Assembly: GCA_012517865.1 (NCBI GenBank)
Contig: JAAYUC010000018.1
Coordinates: forward strand, 1 to 64,000
DNA length: 64,000 nt
Reading direction: 5' to 3'
Origin: Chloroflexota bacterium
Lineage (GTDB): Bacteria; Chloroflexota; Anaerolineae; Anaerolineales; Anaerolineaceae
Positions 1-8,210 of this stretch are shown here, piece after piece (position 1 is the stretch's first letter; every line of letters begins with the position of its first letter). Position numbers and translations under genes: made by a program. The notes beneath the pieces are model-generated. The model searched no databases and was not told the DNA's origin. It saw only the letters and a program-made list of their open reading frames with translations.

Positions 1-1378
1 CTCTCACTTCCGCGTGGACGCGAGGCATCTGTTCCCAGGTCACCGCGCATTCCAGCGTGTCTATCAGGACGCCAAAGTCCTGCAGGTCTTCACGCAGGTA
101 CGGGTCTCTAAAGCGGTCTTTTTCCCAGCGTTTGGTCACGCCAAACAGGGAAAGCTCAAAGGCGTGGTATTTTCGGCAAATGCGGCGGATTTTGCGGTCC
201 AGGTTGGCGCAGAAACCTTTTTCTCCATCCGTGAAACCCAAAAAGAGGCATTTTTGCATCGGCTGATAACCGAATTTTTGCAGCAAAGCATCCGCGGCGG
301 TGCCCTCAATGTGGTAGAGCTTCATCGCCACGTCGGTTTCTTCGGGGTCGGAGAGACGGAAAACAGAGGGGAAACCAATCTCCGCCTGCATGATTTCGCG
401 GCAGGCTGCCTGTGCTTCTTCCCAATTTCGGAACATGTAGCTGAAGCGCTTGCGGTTTTCAGGCATGTAGCGAAAAACGCGCAGGGTAGCGCTGACGAGA
501 ATTCCGAACGCGCCTTCGCCGCCCATCATCACCTGGTCAAAATCCGGCCCGGTGGCCGCGCGCGGCTGCGGACAGGTGCGAAAATCACCAATGGGCGTGA
601 CATAATCCTGCGCGATAACCAGGTCTTCAATTTTGCCGTAATAAGTGGAGTTCTGACCGGCTCCCCGCGTGACAATCCAACCGCCGACGCTGGAATACTC
701 AAAGGACTGCGGGAAGTGCCCGCAGGTGTAAGCCCGCGCCGCGCCAAATTCCCTGACGGCGTTATTCAACAGGGCTTCCAGTTTTGGGCCGCTCATGCCG
801 GCTTCCACGGTGATGGTCTGGTCTGTTTCGTTAAAGGCAATCACGCGGTTCATGTGCTTGCTCATGTCCACGCAGATGCCGCCCAGCGTAGCTTCCATCC
901 CGCGGGTGACTGTGGAGCCGCCTCCGAACACCGTCACTGGAATGCGGTGCTCGTCCGCGTAAGCCACAAGGCGGACAATTTCATCGCGGCTGCGAGGGGA
1001 GACCACAATTTCGGGTAGGTTTTCCACGATTTTTCGACGCAGCCGAAGCGCGTCGAGCATGCCTTTGCCGTACGAGCGGCTGATGCGCGCATAAGCATCG
1101 GTGCGCACATTTTCCTCTCCGCATAAATCCCGGAAGAACGCCAGGTGCTCAGCAGGCAGACGGCAGGGCAGGTTGTCTTCAACCGGCTCCAGAGACAAAT
1201 TGATGGGCGCACTCAGGTCAGCTTCAGTTAGATGGAATTTGTCCATGATTAAGCGAACCAATCCGCTGTTGGGATGTTTGATGCCGGCAGGGTCGCCCCA
1301 TTTGATTAAGGAACGGTAGGTACCAGCCGGGGTTACGTCTTCGTACCAATTCGGTCTGAAGTGTTCTTTTTTGGGCAT
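1..1378 (-). CDS. FAD-binding oxidase, alkyl-dihydroxyacetonephosphate synthase (AGPS) family, partial
   Basis: The reading frame is open from an ATG at 1378 to the window edge (459 codons), so the C-terminus is missing. An AAGGAGG site lies just upstream. The translation carries the PCMH-type FAD-binding motif FGGGSTVTRG and then HFPQSFEYSSVGGWIVTRGA...YGKIEDLV. This closely resembles the FAD-binding stretch of eukaryotic AGPS (GHEPDS-EFSTVGGWVSTRASG...YGNIEDLV). AGPS replaces the acyl chain of acyl-dihydroxyacetone phosphate by a fatty alcohol, the first committed step of ether lipids. Bacterial members also include uncharacterised oxidases, so the substrate is not settled. The catalytic Tyr and His residues of AGPS lie in the missing C-terminal part. 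The gene starts 17 bp after glpD, which makes dihydroxyacetone phosphate, so a common pathway is plausible. Confidence 0.85.
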   Translation of the reverse strand, partial: MPKKEHFRPNWYEDVTPAGTYRSLIKWGDPAGIKHPNSGLVRLIMDKFHLTEADLSAPINLSLEPVEDNLPCRLPAEHLAFFRDLCGEENVRTDAYARISRSYGKGMLDALRLRRKIVENLPEIVVSPRSRDEIVRLVAYADEHRIPVTVFGGGSTVTRGMEATLGGICVDMSKHMNRVIAFNETDQTITVEAGMSGPKLEALLNNAVREFGAARAYTCGHFPQSFEYSSVGGWIVTRGAGQNSTYYGKIEDLVIAQDYVTPIGDFRTCPQPRAATGPDFDQVMMGGEGAFGILVSATLRVFRYMPENRKRFSYMFRNWEEAQAACREIMQAEIGFPSVFRLSDPEETDVAMKLYHIEGTAADALLQKFGYQPMQKCLFLGFTDGEKGFCANLDRKIRRICRKYHAFELSLFGVTKRWEKDRFRDPYLREDLQDFGVLIDTLECAVTWEQMPRVHAEVR

Positions 1379-1395
1379 GGCATTCCTCCTTGCAG

Positions 1396-2985
1396 CTAAA
1401 TCCCCGCGGGCGCGGAGCTGTAAAAACGCTTGTAAATCTCCGCATAGCGCGCTGCTTCCTGCTCCCAGCGCGCGTCCTCCCAGCCCAGTTCCTCCTGCGC
1501 GATTTCCCTTACCGTTGGCAGTTCAGCGCGCGCTCCTTCCGGCAGGAGCAGGCCCAGGCGGGTGCGGCGCAGCAGCAAATCGTCCAGGTGCTGAACGCTT
1601 TCGCTGCGGGCGGCGTAGCGCAGTTCGGCGCGGATGGTTGGAAGGTCCCCCACGGGGCTGAGTTCGGCAGGCCTGGCGGTGGATAAGAAGGTATCGAGCG
1701 CGGGTCCGTATCGACCGGCCAGGTAAAACAGCTCCGCCGGATTCAGAGCGGAGTATTCCGGCTTTGTTTGCTTTGGGAGAGCGCGGTAGTATCGTTTCAG
1801 CGGATTAAGCTGGACACCGAGTCTTGGCGCGGCTGCCTGCAGCGCGTCGGCAGCCATCTTGCGGAAAATGGTGAATTTTCCGCCGGTAATGGTAATCAAT
1901 CCGTTCTCTTCCCAGACCACATGCGCGCGGGATTCCGCGGAGGGGTCTGCCGCGCTGCCGCGGATGATGGGGCGCAGCCCGGCAAAGCTTGAGAGCGCGT
2001 CGGCCTGATTGAGCTTTACCGATGGGAAAATCGCGTCCGCGGCCTCCAAAATGTAATCAATTTCTGCCTGGGTGCAGTAGGGTTCGCCGTTATCCAGGGA
2101 AGAGGGGTGGTCCAGGTCTGTGGTGCCAATGATTGTGGCGCCCTCCCAGGGAATCGCAAACATGGCGCGCCCATCTTTTGGGTGAAGCAGCGTTACCGCG
2201 TGCGGAAGCGAAAGTTTTTCTTTCGGGAAGATGAGATGCGAACCGCGCTGCGGACGCAGGCGCCCCGGCGCATTCACCTGACGGCGCAAACCATCGCACC
2301 ACGGTCCGGCAGCGTTGATGACAACCCGGGCGCGCAATTCCTGGCTTCCAAGCGCTGTTGGCGATTGGTCGCTGAGCGCGACGCCGCAAACTGTGCCGTC
2401 GCGAAGGGTAAGCAGCTTCTCCACCCGCGCGTAATTAAGGGCGGTCCCGCCCTCCTGGCAGGTTTCCTGGATTAACCGCAGGACCATGCGCGCGTCATCC
2501 ATCACCGCATCGTAGTACAGATACGCGCCTGCCAGCCAGGGGGCGCTCAGCTGCGGTATCAGCCTGTGAACTTCCTGAAGCGAGAGTCCGCGGTGCTTCC
2601 ATTTTGGGGCCAACAGGTCGTACAGGATTGTCCCCAGCCGAAACATTTCGCGCTGTCCCCGCGCAGTGCTATATGGCAAGACAAAACCCAGTTCGCTGAC
2701 CAAGGACGGGGCTTCCCGCAGCAGAGCTTCCCGCTCCCGCACGGATTCCCGGGTGATGTCGTATTGCCGGTTGCGCAGGTAGCGGATACCTCCGTGGATG
2801 AGCTTGGAGGAACGGCTGGATGTGCCGCTGGAAAAATCATTTTGCTCGAGCAGCAAAACGCGCAAACCCTGCGCGACTGCCAGCCGGAAAACACCAGCTC
2901 CTGTGATACCGCCGCCCACGATGATGACGTCCCAATCCTGCTGCAGGGACTGCAACGTTACAGCCCGGTTATTGTCTAAGTTCAT
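1396..2985 (-). CDS. glpD: Glycerol-3-phosphate dehydrogenase, FAD-dependent
   Basis: The product is 529 residues, normal for GlpD. It oxidises sn-glycerol 3-phosphate to dihydroxyacetone phosphate at the membrane and passes electrons to quinone. An N-terminal Rossmann motif GGGITGAG (residues 24-31) is followed by the family stretch FSSGTSSRSSKLIHGGIRYL, and the GlpD-type domain SFAGLRPIIR and ITGGKFTIFRKMA lies further on. The ATG overlaps the stop of the upstream regulator gene (ATGA), so the two are translationally coupled. The AGPS-like gene follows after 17 bp. Expression is probably set by the FadR-like regulator at the head of the operon. Confidence 0.95.
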   Translation of the reverse strand: MNLDNNRAVTLQSLQQDWDVIIVGGGITGAGVFRLAVAQGLRVLLLEQNDFSSGTSSRSSKLIHGGIRYLRNRQYDITRESVREREALLREAPSLVSELGFVLPYSTARGQREMFRLGTILYDLLAPKWKHRGLSLQEVHRLIPQLSAPWLAGAYLYYDAVMDDARMVLRLIQETCQEGGTALNYARVEKLLTLRDGTVCGVALSDQSPTALGSQELRARVVINAAGPWCDGLRRQVNAPGRLRPQRGSHLIFPKEKLSLPHAVTLLHPKDGRAMFAIPWEGATIIGTTDLDHPSSLDNGEPYCTQAEIDYILEAADAIFPSVKLNQADALSSFAGLRPIIRGSAADPSAESRAHVVWEENGLITITGGKFTIFRKMAADALQAAAPRLGVQLNPLKRYYRALPKQTKPEYSALNPAELFYLAGRYGPALDTFLSTARPAELSPVGDLPTIRAELRYAARSESVQHLDDLLLRRTRLGLLLPEGARAELPTVREIAQEELGWEDARWEQEAARYAEIYKRFYSSAPAGI

Positions 2986-3692
2986 TCAGTTTGCTCTCCT
3001 TTATTGCGTATAGTCTCCCAGATGTGAATGCTTTCAGTCATCATTTCGAGGGTCAATCGTTCTCCCGCGTCCGCGTCCCGCTGCCGGGCAGCCTGATACA
3101 GCTGCTGATAAAAACGGCGTGACCGGTTTCTGGCGGTTTCAAGGGAGAAATAGAGCGGACCCATCACCCGGTACAGCTCTTCGAAACCATTAAAAATCAA
3201 AGTGTAGATTGGATTTCCGGAAAGAATCGTCAGAACGCGCTGAAGTTCGATATCCGTGGCGGTAAAATCCTGCGCGGTATCCGGCAGGGCTTGCATCTGA
3301 GCGAGCTTTCGCTCCACAGCTTCAGGATCGCGCAAAATCGCCAGCCTGGTAAAGACGGGGGCGATTGTGGCGCGCACATCCAGCAGATTAGGAACGAAGG
3401 AGGGGGGCTGCGCCTGGGGCGTTTTGGCGAGGTAGTTGAGGATCAGCAGGTTGCCCTCCTGCCAGTAATTTCTTACGCGCGTTGACCTTCCATGATGAAT
3501 TTCAATCCAGCCCTCCCGCGAAAGTCTCTGCAGCGCTTCGCGCAGGGTGGGGCGGGTGACGCCCAGCATTTCAGCCAATTCCCGTTCAGGGGGAAGTTTG
3601 CTGCCGACCGGAAATGTGCCGTCCAGGACAGCGTCAAGCAGGCGGCGCTCAGTGATTTCAGCTGCTTTTTGTGGAGCGCTCCACTCGGGCAT
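2982..3692 (-). CDS. FadR-like GntR-family transcriptional regulator
   Basis: This 236-residue protein has an N-terminal winged helix (LPPERELAEMLGVTRPTLRE, then ALQRLSREGW) and an all-helical effector domain. It aligns by eye with E. coli FadR over most of its length: LTIQHGKPT/IEIHHGRST, VRTNISTIFIRTA/VRATIAPVFTRLA and SGNPIYGLILNG/SGNPIYTLIFNG. The His of metal-binding FCD domains is absent (DIELQRVL instead of D-x-x-F-H-x-x-L), as in FadR, which binds acyl-CoA. A GGAGGAAAC site precedes the ATG at 3692. It heads the glpD/AGPS operon and two GGT/ACC palindromes lie in its promoter, so autoregulation and acyl-CoA control are inferred. Confidence 0.88.
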   Translation of the reverse strand: MPEWSAPQKAAEITERRLLDAVLDGTFPVGSKLPPERELAEMLGVTRPTLREALQRLSREGWIEIHHGRSTRVRNYWQEGNLLILNYLAKTPQAQPPSFVPNLLDVRATIAPVFTRLAILRDPEAVERKLAQMQALPDTAQDFTATDIELQRVLTILSGNPIYTLIFNGFEELYRVMGPLYFSLETARNRSRRFYQQLYQAARQRDADAGERLTLEMMTESIHIWETIRNKGEQTE

Positions 3693-3716
3693 TGTTTCCT
3701 CCGCGCAAGGCTAATT

Positions 3717-3772
3717 TGGTAAGAGGTCATACCACTTATAGTTTATTATACACGGTTTTTTACTACCTGGTA
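3717..3772 (-). promoter_or_regulatory. Promoter with two FadR-type operator palindromes
   Basis: A minus-strand TATAAT lies at 3750-3745. Between it and the fadR-like gene is TGGTAAGAGGTCATACCA (3717-3734), palindromic at 7 of 9 base pairs and containing AGGTCATACCA, one base from the TGGTNNNACCA core bound by FadR. Upstream of the -10 is TACCTGGTA (3764-3772), a second palindrome with the same half-sites. Sites on both sides of the -10 fit repression by the adjacent regulator. No good -35 is visible. Confidence 0.6.
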
Positions 3773-3912
3773 TTTTTGACGACCCTGGCGGAGAACGCGG
3801 TCATAGGTGCCGTAAATATGAACAGGCTTGGGGCGCATTGCAGGGCGGCTTTATGGGATAATAACCATGCTCATCCTTCCATCTCGCATGGGCTTGTCAG
3901 GGAGTGGTGAGG

Positions 3913-4608
3913 ATGAAGCAGTGGACAGCAATGGACGACAAGCAGGGCCTGATTAGGATTCTTGGTAAGACCGCCGTGTTCTCTGCGCTTTCAGTGCAGG
4001 AACTTGGTCTCATCGCGGAAACGAGCGTGCTGCGTACGTACAGCCCGGGGGCCCCGATTTTCTTCCAGGGTGATGAGATTGCCAGCATCCTGGTCGTTCT
4101 GGAAGGTGACATCGCAGTATTTCAGTGTTCCTCCGACGGCAGGGAACAAATCCTCTCGCATCTGCGGGAGGGCGAGATCATTTCTGTGGTTCCACTGTTA
4201 TTGTACAAAAATGCCTGTCATGCCGCCAGCGGGAGAGCCGTCCGGGCGACAAAAATCGTTTCTCTGCCGCTGCGTCTATTTGATGAATTGTGCGCCAAAA
4301 ACGCGGCCTTCGACCGAACACTGCTCCGCTACCTGGCAGGGAAGCTGGAACAAATCAGCAGTCTGGCTGGCAGCCTCAGCCTGAGGACCGCCCGCTCCCG
4401 GCTGGCTGCCTTTCTGATAAAAAGGGCAGACGAGCCCGGACAATCGGTAGGCATCACGCAGGAAGAAATCGCCGCCGAAATCGGCACTGTCCGCGAGATT
4501 GTCGCCCGCCTGCTGCGGGATTTCGCGCAGGCAGGCTGGCTGAAACGTGAGCGCCAGAACCTGGTCTTGCTAAACAGGGAAGCGCTCGAAGAAGAAGCGC
4601 GGCGCTGA
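3913..4608 (+). CDS. Crp/Fnr-family transcriptional regulator
   Basis: The protein has an N-terminal cyclic-nucleotide-binding-type beta roll (about residues 15-120, with GAPIFFQGD and ILVVLEGDIAVF) and a C-terminal winged helix containing ITQEEIAAEIGTVREIVARL. It lacks the N-terminal cysteine cluster of Fnr, so it is not an obvious Fe-S oxygen sensor. The signal could be cAMP, NO through another cofactor, or redox. The ATG at 3913 is preceded by CAGGGAG at a reasonable distance. Two in-frame GTG codons at 3904 and 3907 would add three residues. The gene is divergent from the fadR-like gene and runs into a ferredoxin/hemerythrin pair preceded by a perfect CRP-type site, so it probably controls them. 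Confidence 0.9.
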   Translation: MKQWTAMDDKQGLIRILGKTAVFSALSVQELGLIAETSVLRTYSPGAPIFFQGDEIASILVVLEGDIAVFQCSSDGREQILSHLREGEIISVVPLLLYKNACHAASGRAVRATKIVSLPLRLFDELCAKNAAFDRTLLRYLAGKLEQISSLAGSLSLRTARSRLAAFLIKRADEPGQSVGITQEEIAAEIGTVREIVARLLRDFAQAGWLKRERQNLVLLNREALEEEARR

Positions 4609-4641
4609 TTGTCGGCACGTCGGTCAAACTGACATATGTAA

Positions 4642-4657
4642 TGTGACTTAAGTCACA
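4642..4657. promoter_or_regulatory. CRP/FNR-type operator palindrome
   Basis: TGTGACTTAAGTCACA is a perfect 16-bp palindrome matching the CRP consensus TGTGA-N6-TCACA. It lies 33 bp after the regulator gene and 33 bp before the ferredoxin ATG. A shorter palindrome, GTCA-AAC-TGAC, lies at 4623-4633. The likely ligand is the product of the preceding gene. Confidence 0.75.
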
Positions 4658-4690
4658 GCGCTTGCAAACAGAACCAGGTAAACTCAACTC

Positions 4691-4915
4691 ATGGTAAACG
4701 ATTTCGCTCTTCCAATTATTGACCTCACGTTGTGCAGCGGCTGCGGCGCCTGCGCGGCAGCCTGCCCCGAACACGCGCTGATGATGACTGTCGACAGTCA
4801 GCAGCCGGCCTTCGTGGAACCATACGCCTGTACTTACTGCACGGAATGTGAGGCGGTCTGTCCGGAAAACGCGATTCATTGCCCATTGACCATTACATGG
4901 AACACTGAAGATTAG
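4691..4915 (+). CDS. 2[4Fe-4S] ferredoxin
   Basis: This 74-residue protein has two CxxCxxCxxxCP clusters: Cys15, 18, 21, 25 and Cys47, 50, 53, 57. It is a small soluble electron carrier of the bacterial-type two-cluster class. It follows a Crp/Fnr gene and precedes a hemerythrin-PAS sensor by 14 bp, so it probably serves the same redox or nitric-oxide response. The Shine-Dalgarno is weak (AGGT 11 bases upstream), and no other start lies near. Confidence 0.92.
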   Translation: MVNDFALPIIDLTLCSGCGACAAACPEHALMMTVDSQQPAFVEPYACTYCTECEAVCPENAIHCPLTITWNTED

Positions 4916-4929
4916 CAAAAGGAGAAATC

Positions 4930-6117
4930 ATGAGTGAATTTATCAACAACGCGTCGAAACGCAAAGAGGCCCTGAAAGCTATCATCCGCAAATTACATGC
5001 CGGAGAAAGCGTGGAGTCTTTGCAGGAAGAATTCAATGAAATCATCGCCGAAGCCACCGCCTCGGATATCGCCCAGGCAGAGCGCGAGGTCATCGCCGAA
5101 GGACTGCCAGTCGCTGATATTCAGAAGCTGTGCGATTTGCATGTGGCCGTTTTTCAACGGGGGTTGGAGAACCAGGCCGCTCCGGAATCCGTACCTGGCC
5201 ATCCGGTGCACAACTTCCGTTTGGAAAACGAGATTATCGGGCGCGTGCTTGAATCTGTCGAAGGCAGCCTTGCCCGGCTCCTGGCTGGTGATAAAGACGC
5301 GCTGAAATCCCTGCGCATGGCGGCAGGCAACTTACAGTTGATTGAGCGCCACTACGAGTGGAAAGAGAATTTGCTCTTTCCTGTGCTCGAGAAGTACGGC
5401 TTTGAAGGACCCTCCAAAGTGATGTGGGGCGTGCACAACGACATCCGCAAAGCAATCCGAAACCTGCAGGCATTGATTAACAGCGACCCGCTTGACCTTG
5501 AGACCATTGACGCCGAATATCTTGACCTGGCAAAAGCAGTTAGGGATATGTTCTATAAAGAAGAAAAAGTGCTGCTGCCGGAGTCTTTAGCCCGCCTGAG
5601 CCAGGAGGATTGGGACATGATTAAGGCGGAGAGCCTGAGCCTTAAAAAGGAACCGGAAGCTGCCGAGCCGGCGGAAGGCGAGCCTGAACCAACCCCCGCA
5701 ACCAATGGCAAAATTCCGCTTTCCACTGGCGCGCTGACGCAGGAACAGATTAATCTGATGCTCAGCAATCTGCCGGTAGATATCACCTTTGTGGATGAGA
5801 ACGATAAGGTGTGTTTCTTCTCTCAGACGCCCGACCGGATTTTCGTCCGCACGGCCGCCATCATTGGCAGGGCTGTCCAAAACTGCCACCCGCCGCAAAG
5901 TGTGCACGTTGTCCAGCGCATCGTTGATGATTTCCGAGCCGGAAAGCGGGATGTAGCGGAATTTTGGATTCAGATGGGTCCCAAATTTGTTCATATTCGC
6001 TACTTCGCGCTGAGAGACGCGCAGGGTACTTACAAGGGCGTCATTGAGGTGACCCAGGATGTCAGCGGTATCCGCGCGTTGGAGGGAGAACGCCGATTGC
6101 TTGAGGACGATAAATAA
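4930..6117 (+). CDS. DUF438 - hemerythrin (HHE) - PAS domain protein
   Basis: The 395-residue product has three parts. An N-terminal DUF438 domain (about 5-75) is followed by a hemerythrin-like four-helix region (about 95-235) with candidate iron ligands in HPVHNFRLENE, ERHYEWKENLLFP, WGVHNDI and FYKEEKVLLPE. A Glu/Pro linker leads to a C-terminal PAS domain (about 280-390, with DITFVDENDKVCFFSQTPDRIF). Proteins with this architecture are common in anaerobes and are thought to sense or handle O2 or NO; the exact role is unknown. A strong AAAAGGAG site precedes the ATG. The protein has no output kinase or HTH, so it must signal through a partner or act as a scavenger. Confidence 0.9.
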   Translation: MSEFINNASKRKEALKAIIRKLHAGESVESLQEEFNEIIAEATASDIAQAEREVIAEGLPVADIQKLCDLHVAVFQRGLENQAAPESVPGHPVHNFRLENEIIGRVLESVEGSLARLLAGDKDALKSLRMAAGNLQLIERHYEWKENLLFPVLEKYGFEGPSKVMWGVHNDIRKAIRNLQALINSDPLDLETIDAEYLDLAKAVRDMFYKEEKVLLPESLARLSQEDWDMIKAESLSLKKEPEAAEPAEGEPEPTPATNGKIPLSTGALTQEQINLMLSNLPVDITFVDENDKVCFFSQTPDRIFVRTAAIIGRAVQNCHPPQSVHVVQRIVDDFRAGKRDVAEFWIQMGPKFVHIRYFALRDAQGTYKGVIEVTQDVSGIRALEGERRLLEDDK

Positions 6118-6190
6118 GAGTCAGGCAACCGCGCATAAATCGCGGGCATACTCTGAGAGTGCGTAAGACCATCCTCTTGAAAAACCAAAA

Positions 6191-6225
6191 TAGGAGCTCC
6201 GGAAACCGGAGCTCTATTCTTTTTC
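6191..6225 (+). terminator. Intrinsic terminator after the DUF438 gene
   Basis: A perfect 9-bp stem GAGCTCCGG / CCGGAGCTC with an AAA loop (6194-6214) is followed by TATTCTTTTTC. It ends the crp-ferredoxin-DUF438 unit. Confidence 0.85.
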
Positions 6226-6346
6226 GGGCTGGAAAGGATGGCTTTCTACCTGCATTGTTAATGAAGCCGGCAGCATGTTGCCCTGTGTTTTCCTGGCGCG
6301 GTGGTTATCCTGTTGAACAGGTTTTCGGAAAGCAATCCTTGAGAAT

Positions 6347-6382
6347 AAAAAAGCCGTGGGATACGATTCACCACGGCTTTTC
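6347..6382 (-). terminator. Intrinsic terminator of the kelch gene
   Basis: The stem AAAGCCGTGG / CCACGGCTTT is followed on the minus strand by a run of six T residues, 25 bp after the kelch gene stop. A-tracts on the other side could make it work in both directions. Confidence 0.85.
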
Positions 6383-6407
6383 CAGACGAATTTTTAAAGA
6401 CTGCTCT

Positions 6408-8210
6408 TTACTTCAGCTGCGAAAACTTTGAGGCGCAGGGAATGTAGAGCCCAAATCCAATGTATTTATCCGCTTTACCGGCATAATTGAAGCCGCCAAG
6501 CGAACCGCCGACATGATAAACCACATTATCGAGCGTGACAGCCGATGTGCGGAAGAAGTCTCCACTTTGCAGCGGCCCGGCGCTTGCCCAGGATTTGGTC
6601 TTGGCAGAGAAAATCCAGGTTTCGGGGCTGATTTTAAATTCGCCGTCCGCGCCATTCACCAACCAGAGCCGGACCTGGCCGGAGATAATATTTTGCGCGT
6701 AGCCCATGCCCCACAGCGCAATCGGCAGCGGCCCAAGGTCAATATCCTCTTCGTTCCAATTCTGCTTGGAAAAGTCGTAGCACTGGGTGCTGCGGAGCAC
6801 CGGTCCTGTGGTTACACCGCCTGCGACGCAGAGCAGTTTATGGCTGTCGCTCGGGCGGGTAAACAGGAATGCGGCGTGATAATTTCGGACGCTGTCAAAA
6901 GCGCGGAGGGGAGTAAGCCATTTATCCTGAACTGTGTCATAGGCGTAAACCGTGTTTAAAGTCCCGCCGCCCGGTGCAGCAGCGCCTCCGGTGAGGTAAC
7001 AGATTTTCGTTGCTGGGTCAGCCACCCAGGCTGGCGCCCAGATGCCTTGATAGGCTGGCGGGGTGCCGGTTGGAGTCTCCTGCTTCCACACGTTGGTGCT
7101 GATGTTGTAGCTCCACAGCCCGGTAAAGCCCTGTGTCACGCCGTCGCCGTAGACAAACACTTCGTTGCCTACCTGACATCCCGACCTGGCATAGTTGTTG
7201 CCGAAAGGCGGCGTGGAACCGCTCACAAGCGACCAGATTCCGGTAAGCGGATCAAATGAAGCGACGCCTGTCTCGCCGCGCCCGGTGATATCCCAGATTT
7301 TTCCGTTGTAGGCGGCCAGAACATTATCCATCCGGTCGACCTGGCTGTTCGGGAGCTGCTGCCAGGGACCCTGTTCACGGCAGCCGCGGATGATAAATGG
7401 CAGGTCCTGACCTGTACCGGTGCCAGCGTCCAGCGCCGGCTGCCATGAATCCTTAAACACCTTGGCGTTTCCAGTGCTGTTCTGGCCAAGAATTGTCACG
7501 GGGGGCACCCACGGACCGGTGGTCATACTGCCTTTTGTGGCCCAATCCAGCCAGTATGTGCCGGCAGGCAGGAAAGCGCCTACATACACAACATTTTCCA
7601 TGATTGGCATGCTGTCATCCAGCAGATTGGTGTCGGCCACGCGGTAGGTTTTGGTCCAGGAAGTAGAAATCAGTCGGTTGGTAGAGAGGTCGCCAAAAAC
7701 CACTTTGCTGTTGGGATCATTAGGCGGGCCGTCCCAAATCTGCAGGTAAACCTCCACGATTGGAGAAGAAGGTGGATAAGCATAATCGCCATCCTGATAC
7801 GCAAAGAAGGAAATGTTATCCACCTGCCAGCCGCGGGTATCCGTGATGACAAAGTCATCGGCAGTATGGTAGCCCATGGAAAAATATTGGTTGGTGAAGC
7901 CGTAAGTCTGCATTCCCAGGGCGGTCTGCAGCGCGCTGCCATTCACACCCTGATACGCGCCGCCTGGGTTGGTGATAAATTCTCCGTTATCCCAGAATTC
8001 CTGATTACAGCTTGTTAGTGAAAACGCGGACGAGCCCGCAGTAGAATTCCGCGGTTCGGTGCCAAGCAGCCAGGCGTTCTCTTGGATAAGTTCAGAATTG
8101 GGGGGATTCTCGTCTTCAGCTTTGGCAGTCTGAAGTCCGTAAAACCCTGCCATGGCAACGAACACCAGGCTGATTACCAGCGTGATTGAAAATACTTTTA
8201 ACTTTCTCAT
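6408..8210 (-). CDS. Secreted kelch-repeat protein
   Basis: The product is 600 residues with a Sec signal peptide (KLKVFSITLVISLVFVAMAG, then a probable cut after AKA at about residue 31). Residues about 60-275 form an extracellular beta-rich domain of unknown type, mentioning many aromatic and Gly residues. Residues about 285-590 contain repeated kelch-like blades (for example GKIWDITGRGE, VFVYGDGVTQGF, CYLTGGAAAPGG, LLCVAGGVTTGP, VVYHVGGSLGG). A beta-propeller that binds carbohydrate or protein on the cell surface is likely; no catalytic motif is recognised. An AAGGAG site lies 7 bases before the ATG. The upstream spacer is long and hairpin-rich. The gene is followed by its own terminator. 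Confidence 0.8.
   Translation of the reverse strand: MRKLKVFSITLVISLVFVAMAGFYGLQTAKAEDENPPNSELIQENAWLLGTEPRNSTAGSSAFSLTSCNQEFWDNGEFITNPGGAYQGVNGSALQTALGMQTYGFTNQYFSMGYHTADDFVITDTRGWQVDNISFFAYQDGDYAYPPSSPIVEVYLQIWDGPPNDPNSKVVFGDLSTNRLISTSWTKTYRVADTNLLDDSMPIMENVVYVGAFLPAGTYWLDWATKGSMTTGPWVPPVTILGQNSTGNAKVFKDSWQPALDAGTGTGQDLPFIIRGCREQGPWQQLPNSQVDRMDNVLAAYNGKIWDITGRGETGVASFDPLTGIWSLVSGSTPPFGNNYARSGCQVGNEVFVYGDGVTQGFTGLWSYNISTNVWKQETPTGTPPAYQGIWAPAWVADPATKICYLTGGAAAPGGGTLNTVYAYDTVQDKWLTPLRAFDSVRNYHAAFLFTRPSDSHKLLCVAGGVTTGPVLRSTQCYDFSKQNWNEEDIDLGPLPIALWGMGYAQNIISGQVRLWLVNGADGEFKISPETWIFSAKTKSWASAGPLQSGDFFRTSAVTLDNVVYHVGGSLGGFNYAGKADKYIGFGLYIPCASKFSQLK

Noticed and set aside
14-1018. Plus-strand open frame of 334 codons
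   Set aside because: It is antisense to the AGPS-family gene, which has a clear family match and ribosome site on the minus strand.
6159-6431. Plus-strand frame of 90 codons after the DUF438 gene
   Set aside because: It runs through two intrinsic terminators and has no ribosome site or recognisable protein.
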